A stretch of 49,170 nucleotides of DNA from Oscillospiraceae bacterium (GCA_021202845.1 JAJQCF010000025.1:7269-56438); one strand, 5' to 3'. Shown: positions 24,503 through 33,894, counted from the stretch's first letter. The notes: a model not told the origin generated them from the letters alone. Program-made: numbers and translations.

Positions 24503-24592
24503 ATTCGACTGACCCTATAAAAAGGGAACCATGCGCATAAAACCACAAGATATAGACATAAATCAGCGTTTATACGCTATATGTAGTTATTA

Positions 24593-24810
24593 GTTTTGCA
24601 CATTTTTCAATATGTGCCGAAACACCCGCTCCTCCAAAATCATAATCAAAACCAGCTCCCAGCCCCGAAAAGTACATTCCCCACCAAAAGTTACATTTTC
24701 AATGAAATGTACATTTCTCGAAAAATGTGCAAAACCAACCCCACAAAAAAGTTACATTTTTTCTGACAGGCCGCTGTGAGGCGAAAAATGTGCGAAAAAA
24801 TGTAACTTTC
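24593..24810. repeat. Repeat cluster, left part: AAATGTGCAAAAC and GTTACATTTT motifs
   Basis: GTTTTGCACATTTTT (24593-24607), GTTACATTTT (24690-24699 and 24751-24760), AAAAATGTGCAAAAC (24721-24735), AAAAATGTGCGAAAA (24784-24798) and AAAATGTAACTTTC (24797-24810). The same motifs recur on the other side of the IS21 remnant. No gene was seen. Confidence 0.6.
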
Positions 24811-24854
24811 TCCGGAGAATGTGCGAATCTATGTGTGAAATGTGAAAGTCAACG

Positions 24855-25505
24855 AATATTTGAGCCATGTGCGCATCAGCATTTGAGCCACTTGTGACAA
24901 CGAACACTTGAGCCACATGGGGCAAATGTGCTCACGAATATTTGAGCCACTTGCCAACGAAAAAATGAGCCAGTCAAGCTGCTGGACAGGAAGTCCCCCC
25001 TTACTGTAAGTGTATCCAGTGGATGACAGGCGGCCGCAGCCGCCTTGTCTACTCCAAAGCCATGGCTCGCATGTCATGTACCGCCCTTCTTACCGATGAC
25101 TCACTACCGGTAAAACCGCATTCCTCTTTCAGTCGCTGGTAAATACGACGAGCCGTATGACGCTGCTTTTTGATTTTCTCCCGCTCATCTTCATCCAGAC
25201 AAGCGTTAATGAACGCAATGACCTCCGGCGTCATGACCGCCGACACCCGCTCATAATTCTGGTGTTCCCACGGAACTGCATTGCCATCCCAGTATTTCTT
25301 GACGGTGTTTCTGGAAATTCCCAGCAGCCTCGCTGCCTGGCGCTGGCTGGTTACGCCACCAAGCTGAAGCCGTCGTATTTCCTTGTATATTTCCACGGAA
25401 GTTACCACCTTTCATTCCCCCCTACAATAGCTCTGTCACTATTGTAGAGCATTTGGTAAGGTGGCTCAAATGTTCATTGTCATTTTTGCTTTAGTGGCTC
25501 AAGTC
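24855..25505. mobile_element. IS21-family remnant with multiple terminal repeats
   Basis: The left end has four or five copies of TTTGAGCCAC-like repeats (24859, 24882, 24907, 24940, 24964). The right end has two inverted copies (GTGGCTCAAATG at 25461-25472 and GTGGCTCAAG at 25494-25503). Multiple terminal repeats are characteristic of IS21-type elements. The interior keeps only the start of istA; the rest of istA and all of istB are gone. Confidence 0.75.
25049..25408 (-). pseudogene. istA: IS21-family transposase IstA, N-terminal fragment
   Basis: The 119 residues comprise the N-terminal helix-turn-helix region of IstA (IRRLQLGGVTSQRQAARLLG, ISRNTVKKYWDG) and part of the following helical domain (AVMTPEVIAFINACLDEDE). 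The integrase catalytic core is absent: a full IstA has roughly 400-500 residues. Start is a GTG, or the in-frame GTG four codons on, which has better spacing to AAAGG. A perfect 9-bp inverted repeat (CTACAATAG / CTATTGTAG, 25422-25447) lies just upstream. Confidence 0.85.
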
Positions 25506-25570
25506 CATTTTAGCATTCACAGTGAAATACTAATGATTCCCCTTTGGAACGAGAATTTCCGAAAAAATAA

Positions 25571-25700
25571 TGTACATTTTCATGTGTAGAGCCATTCAGA
25601 AATGTGCAAAACCGTGTGAGAATAAAAATGTACAAAACTTGTGGGGTCGAAAATGTAACTTTCTTCTCGGCTTTGAAAATGTGCAAAACTTGTGTGCTTC
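25571..25700. repeat. Repeat cluster, right part: AAATGTGCAAAAC and AAAATGTAAC motifs
   Basis: AAATGTGCAAAAC (25600-25612), AAAATGTACAAAACTTGTG (25625-25643), AAAATGTAAC (25650-25659) and AAAATGTGCAAAACTTGTG (25677-25695). These match the motifs at 24593-24810, so together they bracket the IS21 remnant. No coding sequence was seen in 25510-25715. Confidence 0.6.
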
Positions 25701-25717
25701 TACACTGCAAAATGGGC

Positions 25718-25745
25718 AAAAAAAATAGACCCTCCGAAGAGGGCC
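25718..25745 (-). terminator. Intrinsic terminator with UUCG tetraloop
   Basis: On the minus strand CCCTC-UUCG-GAGGG (25743-25730) is followed by UCUA and eight U (25725-25718). It lies about 100 bp past the stop of the 25841 gene and closes the truncated-recombinase operon. Confidence 0.85.
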
Positions 25746-25840
25746 TCAAGGCTATGACTCATCCACTATTCTATTTTCCACTTATCTTCAGCCTGTGTCA
25801 TTTTTCTGCTTCAACAATCAATGCTCCGAGTTTCTCCGTG

Positions 25841-26233
25841 TCAACCATCATCCACAGCCGACTGTGATTCTGCAACCCGCTCTGCCGCGTTCAGGTCGAA
25901 CTCCACAAGGCTATACTCCGGGTGCAAGACACCGCTGACGCGATAGGTATACTCGTCCTCCCAGCCGCAGCGTGTCCACAGCATCCTCTGCATCATATCG
26001 CTGTAAATGCGAAACGTCCAGTCTTTCGAATCATATGCAGGCACCCTGAAACAGTCCAGGGTTTTCTTATCACACGCCTGAACAGCAAGGCAGCCTTTCT
26101 CCATGTTCATCAAGAATCGGATATAATCCGGCTCCGAAAGTGCCTGGATCGTGGAGCGGAAAATCATAATCATCCCTTGCTTCTTTGAAAATGAAATACC
26201 CGGAACAATCTTTTCTGCATTATTCTCCTGCAT
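25841..26233 (-). CDS. Recombinase-associated protein, divergent copy of the shared C-terminal domain
   Basis: The 130-residue product is not a recognised enzyme. Its order of motifs parallels the two genes upstream: a strand pattern around PDYIRFLMNMEKGCLAVQAC, a basic/aromatic middle (RVPAYDSKDWTFRIYSDMM), then GWEDEYTYRVSGVLHPE and VEFDLNAAE. In the sister proteins the same places read VxLLxNTxxxxxxxRPC, LYxxMGWN, CxYRMRG and FDLNEPE. It therefore looks like a short third copy. It overlaps the previous gene by 14 bases and ends the operon before a terminator. I recall similar accessory genes beside serine recombinases in gut Firmicutes; function unknown. Confidence 0.65.
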   Translation of the reverse strand: MQENNAEKIVPGISFSKKQGMIMIFRSTIQALSEPDYIRFLMNMEKGCLAVQACDKKTLDCFRVPAYDSKDWTFRIYSDMMQRMLWTRCGWEDEYTYRVSGVLHPEYSLVEFDLNAAERVAESQSAVDDG

Positions 26234-26990
26234 TTATGCCACCTTCCTCGGACTTCTTTTTATCCGGAAACATATCAAATTGGGCATAGCCCTCCCTGAT
26301 ATCGACCTGCAGTGCCCTTCCGTGTTCTTCTACCGGCAAGCCGTAGGAATTCTCCCACTGCTCCGGCATATAGCCCTGCCGAGAGAGCTTCCGGGACTCC
26401 GCTGCAATATGCTCAATCGTGGCTGCCTGCTCATCGGACATGGGAACCACACCCCCATCCGAGACGGCGGCTTCCCCTTTAGACTTTTTCTTTACATCGA
26501 GGAATATCTCGGTTTCCGCCAGGTCGAAGATATAAATGGTTTCCCCGTCAAAAGTGATGCGGTAACCGAGAACCTTGTACCGGCAGTCAGCATTCCAGTC
26601 CATATCTTTATAGAGCTTCGCCGTGAAGACCTTTCCGCTAATCTTCCGGCTTTTTCTTTTGTCCGGCTTTGCTACGCACCAGCGGATAGCGTCCTTGTCG
26701 TTTTCCCCGCACTTCCTGACCACCATTTTCTTCTTTGCGGAATTGACAAGGATATTTATGTACACAACGTCCTCCAGCCCGTCAATGCAGGCTGTGTTAA
26801 ATGTCACGCTGTCGCGGCGGATCACCACAGCCGGGTCACGCAAATGCGCAAACAGTTCTTTGCGGACAACCTGGTATCCGTCATAGCTGAAATCCCGCGC
26901 CAGCTCCTGCGCCCGCTGGTCGATCAGTTCTTTCCTGCCGAGCACTGGCTCATTCGAGCCGATTGTTGTTTCGTTTACAGTTTCACTCAT
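26220..26990 (-). CDS. Recombinase-associated protein sharing the recombinase C-terminal domain
   Basis: Residues about 35-165 of this 256-residue protein align in order with the C-terminal domain of the recombinase encoded just upstream: YDGYQVVRKELFAHLRDPAV, VTFNTACIDGLEDVVYI, VVRKCGENDKDAIRWCV, LYKDMDWNADCRYKVLG and IFDLAETEIF. The remaining C-terminus is charged (DMFPDKKKSEEG). No catalytic serine recombinase domain is present. The start overlaps the recombinase stop (ATGA), so the products are made together and may act as a complex. A role as recombination directionality or DNA-binding partner is speculation. Confidence 0.7.
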   Translation of the reverse strand: MSETVNETTIGSNEPVLGRKELIDQRAQELARDFSYDGYQVVRKELFAHLRDPAVVIRRDSVTFNTACIDGLEDVVYINILVNSAKKKMVVRKCGENDKDAIRWCVAKPDKRKSRKISGKVFTAKLYKDMDWNADCRYKVLGYRITFDGETIYIFDLAETEIFLDVKKKSKGEAAVSDGGVVPMSDEQAATIEHIAAESRKLSRQGYMPEQWENSYGLPVEEHGRALQVDIREGYAQFDMFPDKKKSEEGGINAGE

Positions 26991-28648
26991 ACCGCTTTCC
27001 TCATTCTATCTATAAGTTCCTGTGCCTTATCCATCAGGGCGTCCACTTTCTCCCTGGTGAAATCCTGCACGTTTTCCACGGCCTTCGCCGGCCGCAATGC
27101 ATCCCAATTCCCTGAATACTTCACGCGCTCCAACAGATGGATCTTCCCCGCCTCATCCCCGAAGCTGTCAGCCCAGCTGAGTGGGTAGAGTGTGAGAATC
27201 TTCGCTGGCGGCTTGCGCTTTTTCGGTTCTGCCTCCAGTGCATTCTCTTCAACCGTTGCTTCGGCAGCCTCCGTCTCCTGCTCCTCCTCCGGCTCCTCGC
27301 GCACAGTGACTTCCGGCTCGTTCAGGTCAAACAGCATGAGCTTCTCGCCGTCGCGTTCCAGGTACTGGCCGCGCATACGATAACCACAGACAGGGTTCCA
27401 TCCCATCAGGCTGTAAAGAGGCTGTGCGAATCCACGGCAGCTCTTGGAAAGCACAGCCCAGCGGCCATCTTCCTTTAAGGCTCCCCAGCGGATGGCATTC
27501 GGATTGTCCTTATCACAAGGGCGGATGGCAATGCAGCTCTCCACCGTGTTCAGGAGAAGTTCCACATATTCCACGTCCTCGAACTTCCGCAGGCACGCTG
27601 TATTAAACCAAATCTTATCATCAGAAATGGTCATGGCCGGATCATATTTTGTGGAGAAGAACTGCGCACGGACCACCTCATACCCGCTCAAATCAAAGTG
27701 AGACGTGTTCGCCTGTGGAACAATCTGCTCCGGCTCATCCGCCTCGTTATATACGCTGCGCGACGCATTCGCATAGTCCTCTTCCGAGAATCCAGTCCAG
27801 GAACGGTTGACCGGCACAAAGCCGCGTAACGCCCCGGCATCCACTACCTCAAGAACAGGCAGCGGGCACCCGCGCGTACCGTATTTATGTGCTTCAATCA
27901 TCCTCTGTGCGGCATTCCACTCTTCATGGGTCACGATTGCCTCGTGGTGGTCCGCCTGCTTCTTCCTCGGACGCTTTCCGCGGTTCTTCCTGGACTTATG
28001 CTCCAGATAATCATAGGTATAGGTCTTCCAGCTGATAATGTCTCCACAGTGGCGTTCGTTCTGAAGAATGCCAAGGACGCTGTTTGCACTCCACACTGTA
28101 TTGCCAATCTTCGTCTCCCTGCCAAGATCGGTCAGGATTTCTGCAATATCCGTTGTAGAGAACCCGCCAAGGAAAAGATAATAAATCAGGCGGACGGTGT
28201 CTGCCTCATCCTCGTTGATTACGAGATTCCCGTCTTCATCCTTGTCATAGCCGAGCAGTTCCGGGGTAAGGAAAATACCCTTCTCAAACCTGTGCTTCAG
28301 CGAGGAAACCATGATCTCACTCTTTACATGGGATTCTTCCTGCGCCGTTGCGGACAGCACAGTCATGATGATGTCGTTGCCGGAGTCCATAGAATTCAGG
28401 TTCTCCGTCTCGAAATACACAGCCACAGGCGGCTTCATATTGGCGAGCTTCCGCTGCGTCAGGAGGCTGTCCACTGTGTTCCTGGCGAAACGTGAGATAC
28501 TTTTCGTGATGATCAGGTCAATCTTGCCCGCTTCGCAGTCCGCAATGAGACGATTGAACTCAATCCTGTGCTGTAGGGAAGTCCCAGAAATACCTTCATC
28601 TGCCGTTGTCAAGGTAGGGGCAAAAATTTTTTTGAATTTTTTAATCAA
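26987..28648 (-). pseudogene. Large serine recombinase lacking the catalytic-serine N-terminus
   Basis: From residue 17 (ADEGISGTS) the 553-residue frame follows a large serine recombinase: IDLIITKSISRFARNTVD (rest of the resolvase catalytic domain), the recombinase domain (LLGYDKDEDGNLVINEDEAD) and a C-terminal domain shared with the next two genes. The normal first 50-60 residues, with the nucleophilic Ser in a YxRVS motif, are missing. The first 13 codons are adventitious sequence (KKFKKIF) next to the end of the three-recombinase cassette, so insertion or deletion at about 28610-28640 beheaded it. It also lacks the zinc-ribbon and coiled-coil tail of its neighbours. It should be unable to cut DNA, unless the missing part is supplied in trans. 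Confidence 0.85.
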
Positions 28649-30231
28649 CCAGCCTCATTGAGCTGCGCTTGAAGGGATTCAAGCTCGTCGGAGAAATTGA
28701 GCTGCACTTCCAGCACATTGTCTGGATAAATGTTTACTCGCTTCACAAGTTCGTCTATAATTTCAGAAGTCAGCGCCTCAATTTCGGCGTAGCCTATATA
28801 TTTGGTTATTACCTCGGATTGTTCGTCGCTGCTGTCAGCCATTGATTGCTCCAAGCTGCTTGTTTCGTCGGTTATCCGCTGTACACACTCAGTTATGGAA
28901 CGTTTCTGCAAAAGGTAATTCTCGCGAGATAGCTCGCCGTCCGCGAAGCGTTCATACAATTCCTGTAGGCTGCCGTCCAAGCGGAGCTTTTCGTTTTGCA
29001 AGGCTGTCAGTTTCCTGCCGATGTTCTTTTTCTCAATTTTGACGTGTTTCTGGCGTGCGGTGTTTATCTTATCAAGCCGAACCGCCAGTCTTGCGTAATA
29101 ATGTATGGCTTCGAGAATTGCGTCAAAGATGTCCGCCTCGTCCGTTCCATGGCCTGTGCAGGGATATTCATCTGTGTAGAAATGTGTGCTGCATCGGTAT
29201 CGTATACGTGGCTTTGATTCTCGGCGCATCGCATGACCGCATATTCCGCAAAAGACTTTCCTTTTTAGCGGCCGGTCAATCTGCGGCGAATAAGGTTTGT
29301 TTAACCTTTGTGCAAGCATAGCTTGCACCGTGTCAAAATCAGATTTGGATATAATCGCCTCATGTCTGTTTTCGCAGATAATCCAGTCTGCATGGTCTTT
29401 CAGCTCAGTGCTATGATGTCCGGCTGTTGTTTGCTCACTTTTCCCGTAGACAACTGCGCCTGTATATCGTTGGTCGCGCAGGATAGTTCTTACGCTCCCG
29501 CTTATCCAGAAGTTGTTTTCGCTGACGCAGCGCCAATTCCGCAGCACTCCCATACTTCGCTTGTACCGCATGGGCGTTATAACGCCCTCTTGGTTCAGAG
29601 TGAACGCAATTTCACGGGTGCTGTATCCCTCCAGTGCCATTTGAAAAATCCTTCGCACAATCTCGGCGGCCGGCTCATCAACCACAAGGTGATTTTTATC
29701 GCCGCTGTCCTTGGCGTATCCATAGGGCGCATATGTGCTCATGAAAAGTCCCTGCTCCGCGCGCTGTTTTTTCGCGGCTTTAACCTTTTGTGAAAGCTCG
29801 CGGCTGTAGAGGTCATAAATCAGGGTCTTGAATGATGTGTCCAGACTGTCTATGTCGCCGGGACGAGTGCTGTCAAAATTATCGTTGACGGAGATGAAGC
29901 GCACTCCCATGAAGGGAAAGACGCGGCTGATGTAGTTTCCGACGGTCAGATAATCACGTCCGAAACGCGAGAAATCCTTAACCACAATGCACTGCACCGC
30001 GCCGCGTTTCACCCGTTCCAGAAGCTCCGTCATGCCGGGGCGCTCAAAATTCCTGCCGCTCCAGCCGTCGTCGCACAGCTCGTCCAGTTCTGCATCGCAC
30101 AAATCCGGGTGATTGCGTACAAAGTCGGTAAGCATCCACCGCTGGTGCGCAATGCTGTTGGATTCGCATTTGCTTTTTTCACGTACATCCGTATCCTCAT
30201 TGGATATGCGCAGGTACATCACGACCTTCAT
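28645..30231 (-). CDS. Large serine recombinase (third of three)
   Basis: The 528-residue protein begins MKVVMYLRISNED, with the nucleophilic serine in YLRIS, and continues IVVKDFSRFGRDYLTVGNYI (resolvase core), the recombinase domain (GYAKDSGDKNHLVVDEPAAE) and a zinc ribbon (CGICGHAMRRES ... CSTHFYTDEYPCTGHG). A long coiled coil and a C-terminal segment (RVNIYPDNVLEVQLNFSDE) follow. Such enzymes integrate or excise mobile DNA at att sites. It overlaps the second recombinase by four bases (ATGA). Its stop codon lies about 30 bp from the junction with the truncated recombinase, so it probably marks the element end. Confidence 0.93.
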   Translation of the reverse strand: MKVVMYLRISNEDTDVREKSKCESNSIAHQRWMLTDFVRNHPDLCDAELDELCDDGWSGRNFERPGMTELLERVKRGAVQCIVVKDFSRFGRDYLTVGNYISRVFPFMGVRFISVNDNFDSTRPGDIDSLDTSFKTLIYDLYSRELSQKVKAAKKQRAEQGLFMSTYAPYGYAKDSGDKNHLVVDEPAAEIVRRIFQMALEGYSTREIAFTLNQEGVITPMRYKRSMGVLRNWRCVSENNFWISGSVRTILRDQRYTGAVVYGKSEQTTAGHHSTELKDHADWIICENRHEAIISKSDFDTVQAMLAQRLNKPYSPQIDRPLKRKVFCGICGHAMRRESKPRIRYRCSTHFYTDEYPCTGHGTDEADIFDAILEAIHYYARLAVRLDKINTARQKHVKIEKKNIGRKLTALQNEKLRLDGSLQELYERFADGELSRENYLLQKRSITECVQRITDETSSLEQSMADSSDEQSEVITKYIGYAEIEALTSEIIDELVKRVNIYPDNVLEVQLNFSDELESLQAQLNEAG

Positions 30232-31925
30232 TTGCCCGTCCTCCCCTCGATGAAATTACACAGAGCGTTGTATTCGTCCCTGCATTTGAAAATGATTTCT
30301 ACCCCGTCATGCTCATCTATATAGATACGTTCAATCAGCGCGGTCAGCATATCTCTTGTCAGCTCTGTGCAGGATTGGAATTTTGTGAAGGCTTGCAGAA
30401 ACAGATTTTCCGGCGTGTACTGCTTGCTGCACAGCATTTCCTGCTCCAACACGGAAATGGTCTGCGTGGCCTCATCCGCCTGCTGCTTATAGCGTTCCCT
30501 AAGAGATATGTACTCGTCCTCGCTCATCAGCCCTTCTGCGTAGCTCTGATATAGGCTGTCATAGAGGGACTGACACCGTTTGAGCGTCCGCTTTGCGTTG
30601 ATGATATGGCTGCGAGACTGCTCAACTTCCCGACAAAATGACGGGAGGTTGTTTATGTCGCGGATGACTGCCTCCATATCTACCGCAAGGGCGACCTGCC
30701 TTTGAATTGCTGCCGCAACAATCTCCGTCAGCTTATCCTCTCGAATGGACTTTTTCGGACAGAGCTTCGGGTCGTTGGCATGAGTAGGGCAAATGAAGTT
30801 GTACCATAGCTTTTTCCCGTGGCTGACACTTTTATATCTCACCAATGGACGCTTGCAGTCGGTGCAAAAGACGAGCTGTCTAAAAATGTTTTCACAGGTT
30901 TCCATATCGTCAAACTTCCCCAGCCGGCTGTTGTATTCCTCTCGCCGCTTCTGTGTAAGCTCTTGAACGGCGTCAAATGTCTGCCTGTCTATAATAGGCT
31001 CATGCGTATTGCAAACAACTGCCCATTCGTTTTCCGGCAAGCACACCTGAGACATTCCGTCATAGAAGGATTGTCTTTTCCGGCTCTGCGTCATATGTCC
31101 AAGGTAAACGGGATGCGTGCATATATTCTTTACTGCCCTTCCTGTCCATAAAATGATGTGGTATTTCTCCGTTTTGACCTGCCCCGTTTCATAGAGGTAC
31201 GCAGAGGGTGAGAGAATGCCTCCATCATTCAGCCTGCGGGCGATTTGCGTAACAGATATGCCCGCTGCCCTCCATGCGAAGATTTGTCGAACTACCGGCG
31301 CTGTTTCCTCGTTTATAACGAGCTTATGCTTATCGTCAGGATTTTTATTGTAGCCGTAGGGCGCCCACGAGCCAATAAAGTCGCCGCGTTTTTGCTTGCT
31401 GTGCAAAGCTGAGGCTGACTTTTTGGAAATGTCCTTGCTGTAAGCCTCGTTTATAATATTTTTCAGCGGCACGATATACCCGTTTTCGTTCCGTTCCGCC
31501 GTCAGGGTATCGAAATTGTCCGTGACGGCGATGAAGCGGACACCGAGAAAGGGGAAAATGCGCTCCAGATAATTTCCGGTTTCCTTATAGTTCCTGCCAA
31601 AGCGTGAAAGGTCTTTCACCGCAATACAGTTTATTTCTCCGGCCCTGACTTTCTCCATCATAGCCTCAAACTGAGGCCGCGCAAAGTTTGTACCCGTTTC
31701 GCCGTTGTCGCACCAAACGCCGGCTAAGTTCATGTCCGCCTGCCGACTGATGAAGTCTGTAAGCATCTTCTTTTGCCCCTCAATGGTGTCCGTGTTCTTT
31801 TTGCCGCTGTCCTCAACGGACAGGCGAACGTAGACGGCAGTCAGGTATTTTGCTTTGCCCTTATCTGCCGCCTGTGCTTCTAAAACCGGCGCAAGCGGGT
31901 TAATTTTTCTCTTTGTCCTCGCCAT
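30228..31925 (-). CDS. Large serine recombinase (second of three)
   Basis: The 565-residue protein has the catalytic serine in AVYVRLSVED, the resolvase core (CIAVKDLSRFGRNYKETGNYL), the recombinase domain, a zinc ribbon (CTDCKRPLVRYKSV ... CPTHANDPKLCPK), a coiled coil (about 440-520) and a C-terminal strand block ending IYIDEHDGVEIIFKCRDEYN. ATG 31925 has GGGAGGCGG upstream; it overlaps the stop of the first recombinase as TAATG. A longer frame upstream is less likely. It is about as different from its two neighbours as they are from each other, so the three are not a recent tandem duplication. Confidence 0.93.
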   Translation of the reverse strand: MARTKRKINPLAPVLEAQAADKGKAKYLTAVYVRLSVEDSGKKNTDTIEGQKKMLTDFISRQADMNLAGVWCDNGETGTNFARPQFEAMMEKVRAGEINCIAVKDLSRFGRNYKETGNYLERIFPFLGVRFIAVTDNFDTLTAERNENGYIVPLKNIINEAYSKDISKKSASALHSKQKRGDFIGSWAPYGYNKNPDDKHKLVINEETAPVVRQIFAWRAAGISVTQIARRLNDGGILSPSAYLYETGQVKTEKYHIILWTGRAVKNICTHPVYLGHMTQSRKRQSFYDGMSQVCLPENEWAVVCNTHEPIIDRQTFDAVQELTQKRREEYNSRLGKFDDMETCENIFRQLVFCTDCKRPLVRYKSVSHGKKLWYNFICPTHANDPKLCPKKSIREDKLTEIVAAAIQRQVALAVDMEAVIRDINNLPSFCREVEQSRSHIINAKRTLKRCQSLYDSLYQSYAEGLMSEDEYISLRERYKQQADEATQTISVLEQEMLCSKQYTPENLFLQAFTKFQSCTELTRDMLTALIERIYIDEHDGVEIIFKCRDEYNALCNFIEGRTGK

Positions 31926-33559
31926 TATACCGCCTCCCTCATTTGTGACCGGCAGACAATATCCGTCTGCCACGCAAATTCATCCTGCCAGCGGAAAACA
32001 ACCTCCACCGTTTTATCTTCATATACCATAATGCGGTCTATGAGCGAAACAACCGCGGAGCGGTCAAGCTCGCTGAGATTGCGGTACCGCTTGAAGTTTT
32101 CCGTCCAGCTCATATCCGCCGTCTGCGTTCTGACGGCAGATAAGCGCTCCTGCAAGGAATCCATCTGTCGTTCGGCCTCCGCCGCTCTCTCGGAAAAGCT
32201 CTGCTTCAAGCGCGCATATTCCGCCCTGTCAATCACCCCGTCAGTGAGATTTTCATAGAGCGACATGAGCAGCCTTTGCTGCTTCTCGTAATCCGCTTTC
32301 TTTTCGTCAAGCCGGCGCTGTACCTTGATGGCTTCCGCGGTCCGAAGCGGCGCTGTATCTGCGGCTGACAGCAATTCGTCTAAGTCCGCCACTGCCGAGA
32401 TGTGCTTTTGCAGAAGGTGGAGTACAATATCCTCCAGCTCTTCCGCGCGGATGCGGTGAGGAGAGCAGCTTCTGTCCTGCTTATTGGCCGAGCAGATATA
32501 ATAGCGGTATCTTTTGCCTCCCACGCTCACGGGCTTGCTTATTATGCTGGCTCCGCAGTCCCCGCAGAACACCATGCCGGAAAAAAGCGACACTGACGCT
32601 GCGTCAGGACTGCGCCGCGTGTCCAGCGCAAGCACTTTCTGCACGGTATCATAGTCTTTCTTGGAGATAATGGCCTCGTGATTGTTCTCAACCACTGCCC
32701 ACTCGTTTTCCGCTTTCTCTATTTGCTTATGCACCTTGAAGCTGGGCGTTGTCATCCGCCCCTGAACCAGCGTACCGATGTATAACGGGTTTTTCAGCAG
32801 CCTTATGACAGAGGCCGCCGACCAAGATGCCTTGATATTCGTTTGCAGCGGCGTATAGCATTTCATTCCCAGAGAGCGCTTATACTCCAAAGGAGAAAGT
32901 ATGCCCTCGGCGTTGAGCCTGTTGGCAATGTCCAATGGGCTTAATCCCTCAATCTTCCACGCAAAGATTTGCCGCACAACACCGGCGGCATATTCGTCCA
33001 CCACAAGGCGGTTTTTATCCCGCTTATCCTTGCAGTAGCCGTAGGCGGCAAATGAGCCGAGGAACTGTCCGTTTTTGCGCTTGATTTCGAGCTGAGAGCG
33101 AATTTTCACGGATATGTCGCGGCAGTAAGCCTCGTTTATGAGGTTTTTGAACGGCACAATCAGGTCGTCGGAGGCGTTCTTTTCACGGCAGCTGTCATAA
33201 TTGTCATTGACGGCAATGAAGCGAACGCCCATGAATGGGAATATCTTTTCGATGTACTCTCCGGCGTCCAAATAGTTCCTGCCAAAGCGCGATAAGTCCT
33301 TGACGATAATGCAATCAGTGCGGCCTGCTTTTACGTCCTCCATCATCTCCTTGAACGAGGGACGCTCAAACGACGAACCGGACCAGCCGTCGTCGATTTT
33401 TACAGCGTACTCCTGAATGTCTGTATGCCGCTTTAGAAAATCCCGCAGCAGGTTTCTCTGCCCTGTGATGCTGTTGGATTCCTCCTTGTCTCCGTCCTCG
33501 CGGGAGAGACGGAGATACAAGGTGGCTCTCCAAGTTTTTGCTGTTTCTGTTTTTTGCAT
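31925..33559 (-). CDS. Large serine recombinase (first of three)
   Basis: The 544-residue protein has the catalytic serine in LYLRLSREDGD, the resolvase core (CIIVKDLSRFGRNYLDAGEYI), the recombinase domain (YCKDKRDKNRLVVDEYAAG), a zinc ribbon (CGDCGASIISKPV ... CSANKQDRSCSP), a coiled coil (about 400-480) and a C-terminal block (IDRIMVYEDKTVEVVFRWQDEF). GGAG lies 6 nt before the ATG. It heads the translationally coupled trio. The conserved spacing suggests the three proteins act in one reaction. Confidence 0.93.
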   Translation of the reverse strand: MQKTETAKTWRATLYLRLSREDGDKEESNSITGQRNLLRDFLKRHTDIQEYAVKIDDGWSGSSFERPSFKEMMEDVKAGRTDCIIVKDLSRFGRNYLDAGEYIEKIFPFMGVRFIAVNDNYDSCREKNASDDLIVPFKNLINEAYCRDISVKIRSQLEIKRKNGQFLGSFAAYGYCKDKRDKNRLVVDEYAAGVVRQIFAWKIEGLSPLDIANRLNAEGILSPLEYKRSLGMKCYTPLQTNIKASWSAASVIRLLKNPLYIGTLVQGRMTTPSFKVHKQIEKAENEWAVVENNHEAIISKKDYDTVQKVLALDTRRSPDAASVSLFSGMVFCGDCGASIISKPVSVGGKRYRYYICSANKQDRSCSPHRIRAEELEDIVLHLLQKHISAVADLDELLSAADTAPLRTAEAIKVQRRLDEKKADYEKQQRLLMSLYENLTDGVIDRAEYARLKQSFSERAAEAERQMDSLQERLSAVRTQTADMSWTENFKRYRNLSELDRSAVVSLIDRIMVYEDKTVEVVFRWQDEFAWQTDIVCRSQMREAV

Positions 33560-33651
33560 GATGTCACTCCTTAGTTCTTTTCAAAGCCGACAGGAGCGGC
33601 GTTTTGTCCCTATATGCAGTTTAGCCCAAGAGAGCCGCTGTGTCGATGATG

Positions 33652-33879
33652 TCAGGCAACGGCGCACTTTGCCCGAATATAATCTATCAGCCTTTGCTCC
33701 AGCGTAACATCCGTGTCCGCAAAAGCTATCTTCACGACATACTTTCCGTGCCTATACAGGTACGGATTTTTTATTTGCCGGATATAATCCCGTATTCGTT
33801 CATCTTTTGGTAGAGTGTCGTCAATGCTCACGCTCTGAATGTCCACAAGCGAATCTCTGTCGATAGTATCTATAATCAA
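33652..33879 (-). CDS. Small conserved element protein (DUF6870-like)
   Basis: The 75-residue protein (DIQSVSIDDTLPKDERIRDY ... PYLYRHGKYVVKIAFADTD) resembles a short protein I know from clostridial conjugative and integrative elements, placed next to recombinase genes. Start is TTG with AGGAGGTAAGAG just upstream, so initiation is believable although weak. Function is unknown. The family name is from memory. Confidence 0.7.
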   Translation of the reverse strand: MIIDTIDRDSLVDIQSVSIDDTLPKDERIRDYIRQIKNPYLYRHGKYVVKIAFADTDVTLEQRLIDYIRAKCAVA

Positions 33880-33894
33880 CTCTTACCTCCTGCT

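Noticed and set aside
24829-25077. 82-codon minus-strand frame through the IS21 left-end repeats
   Set aside because: Its repeated WLK/SQVA segments are translations of the TTGAGCCAC repeats, not a protein.
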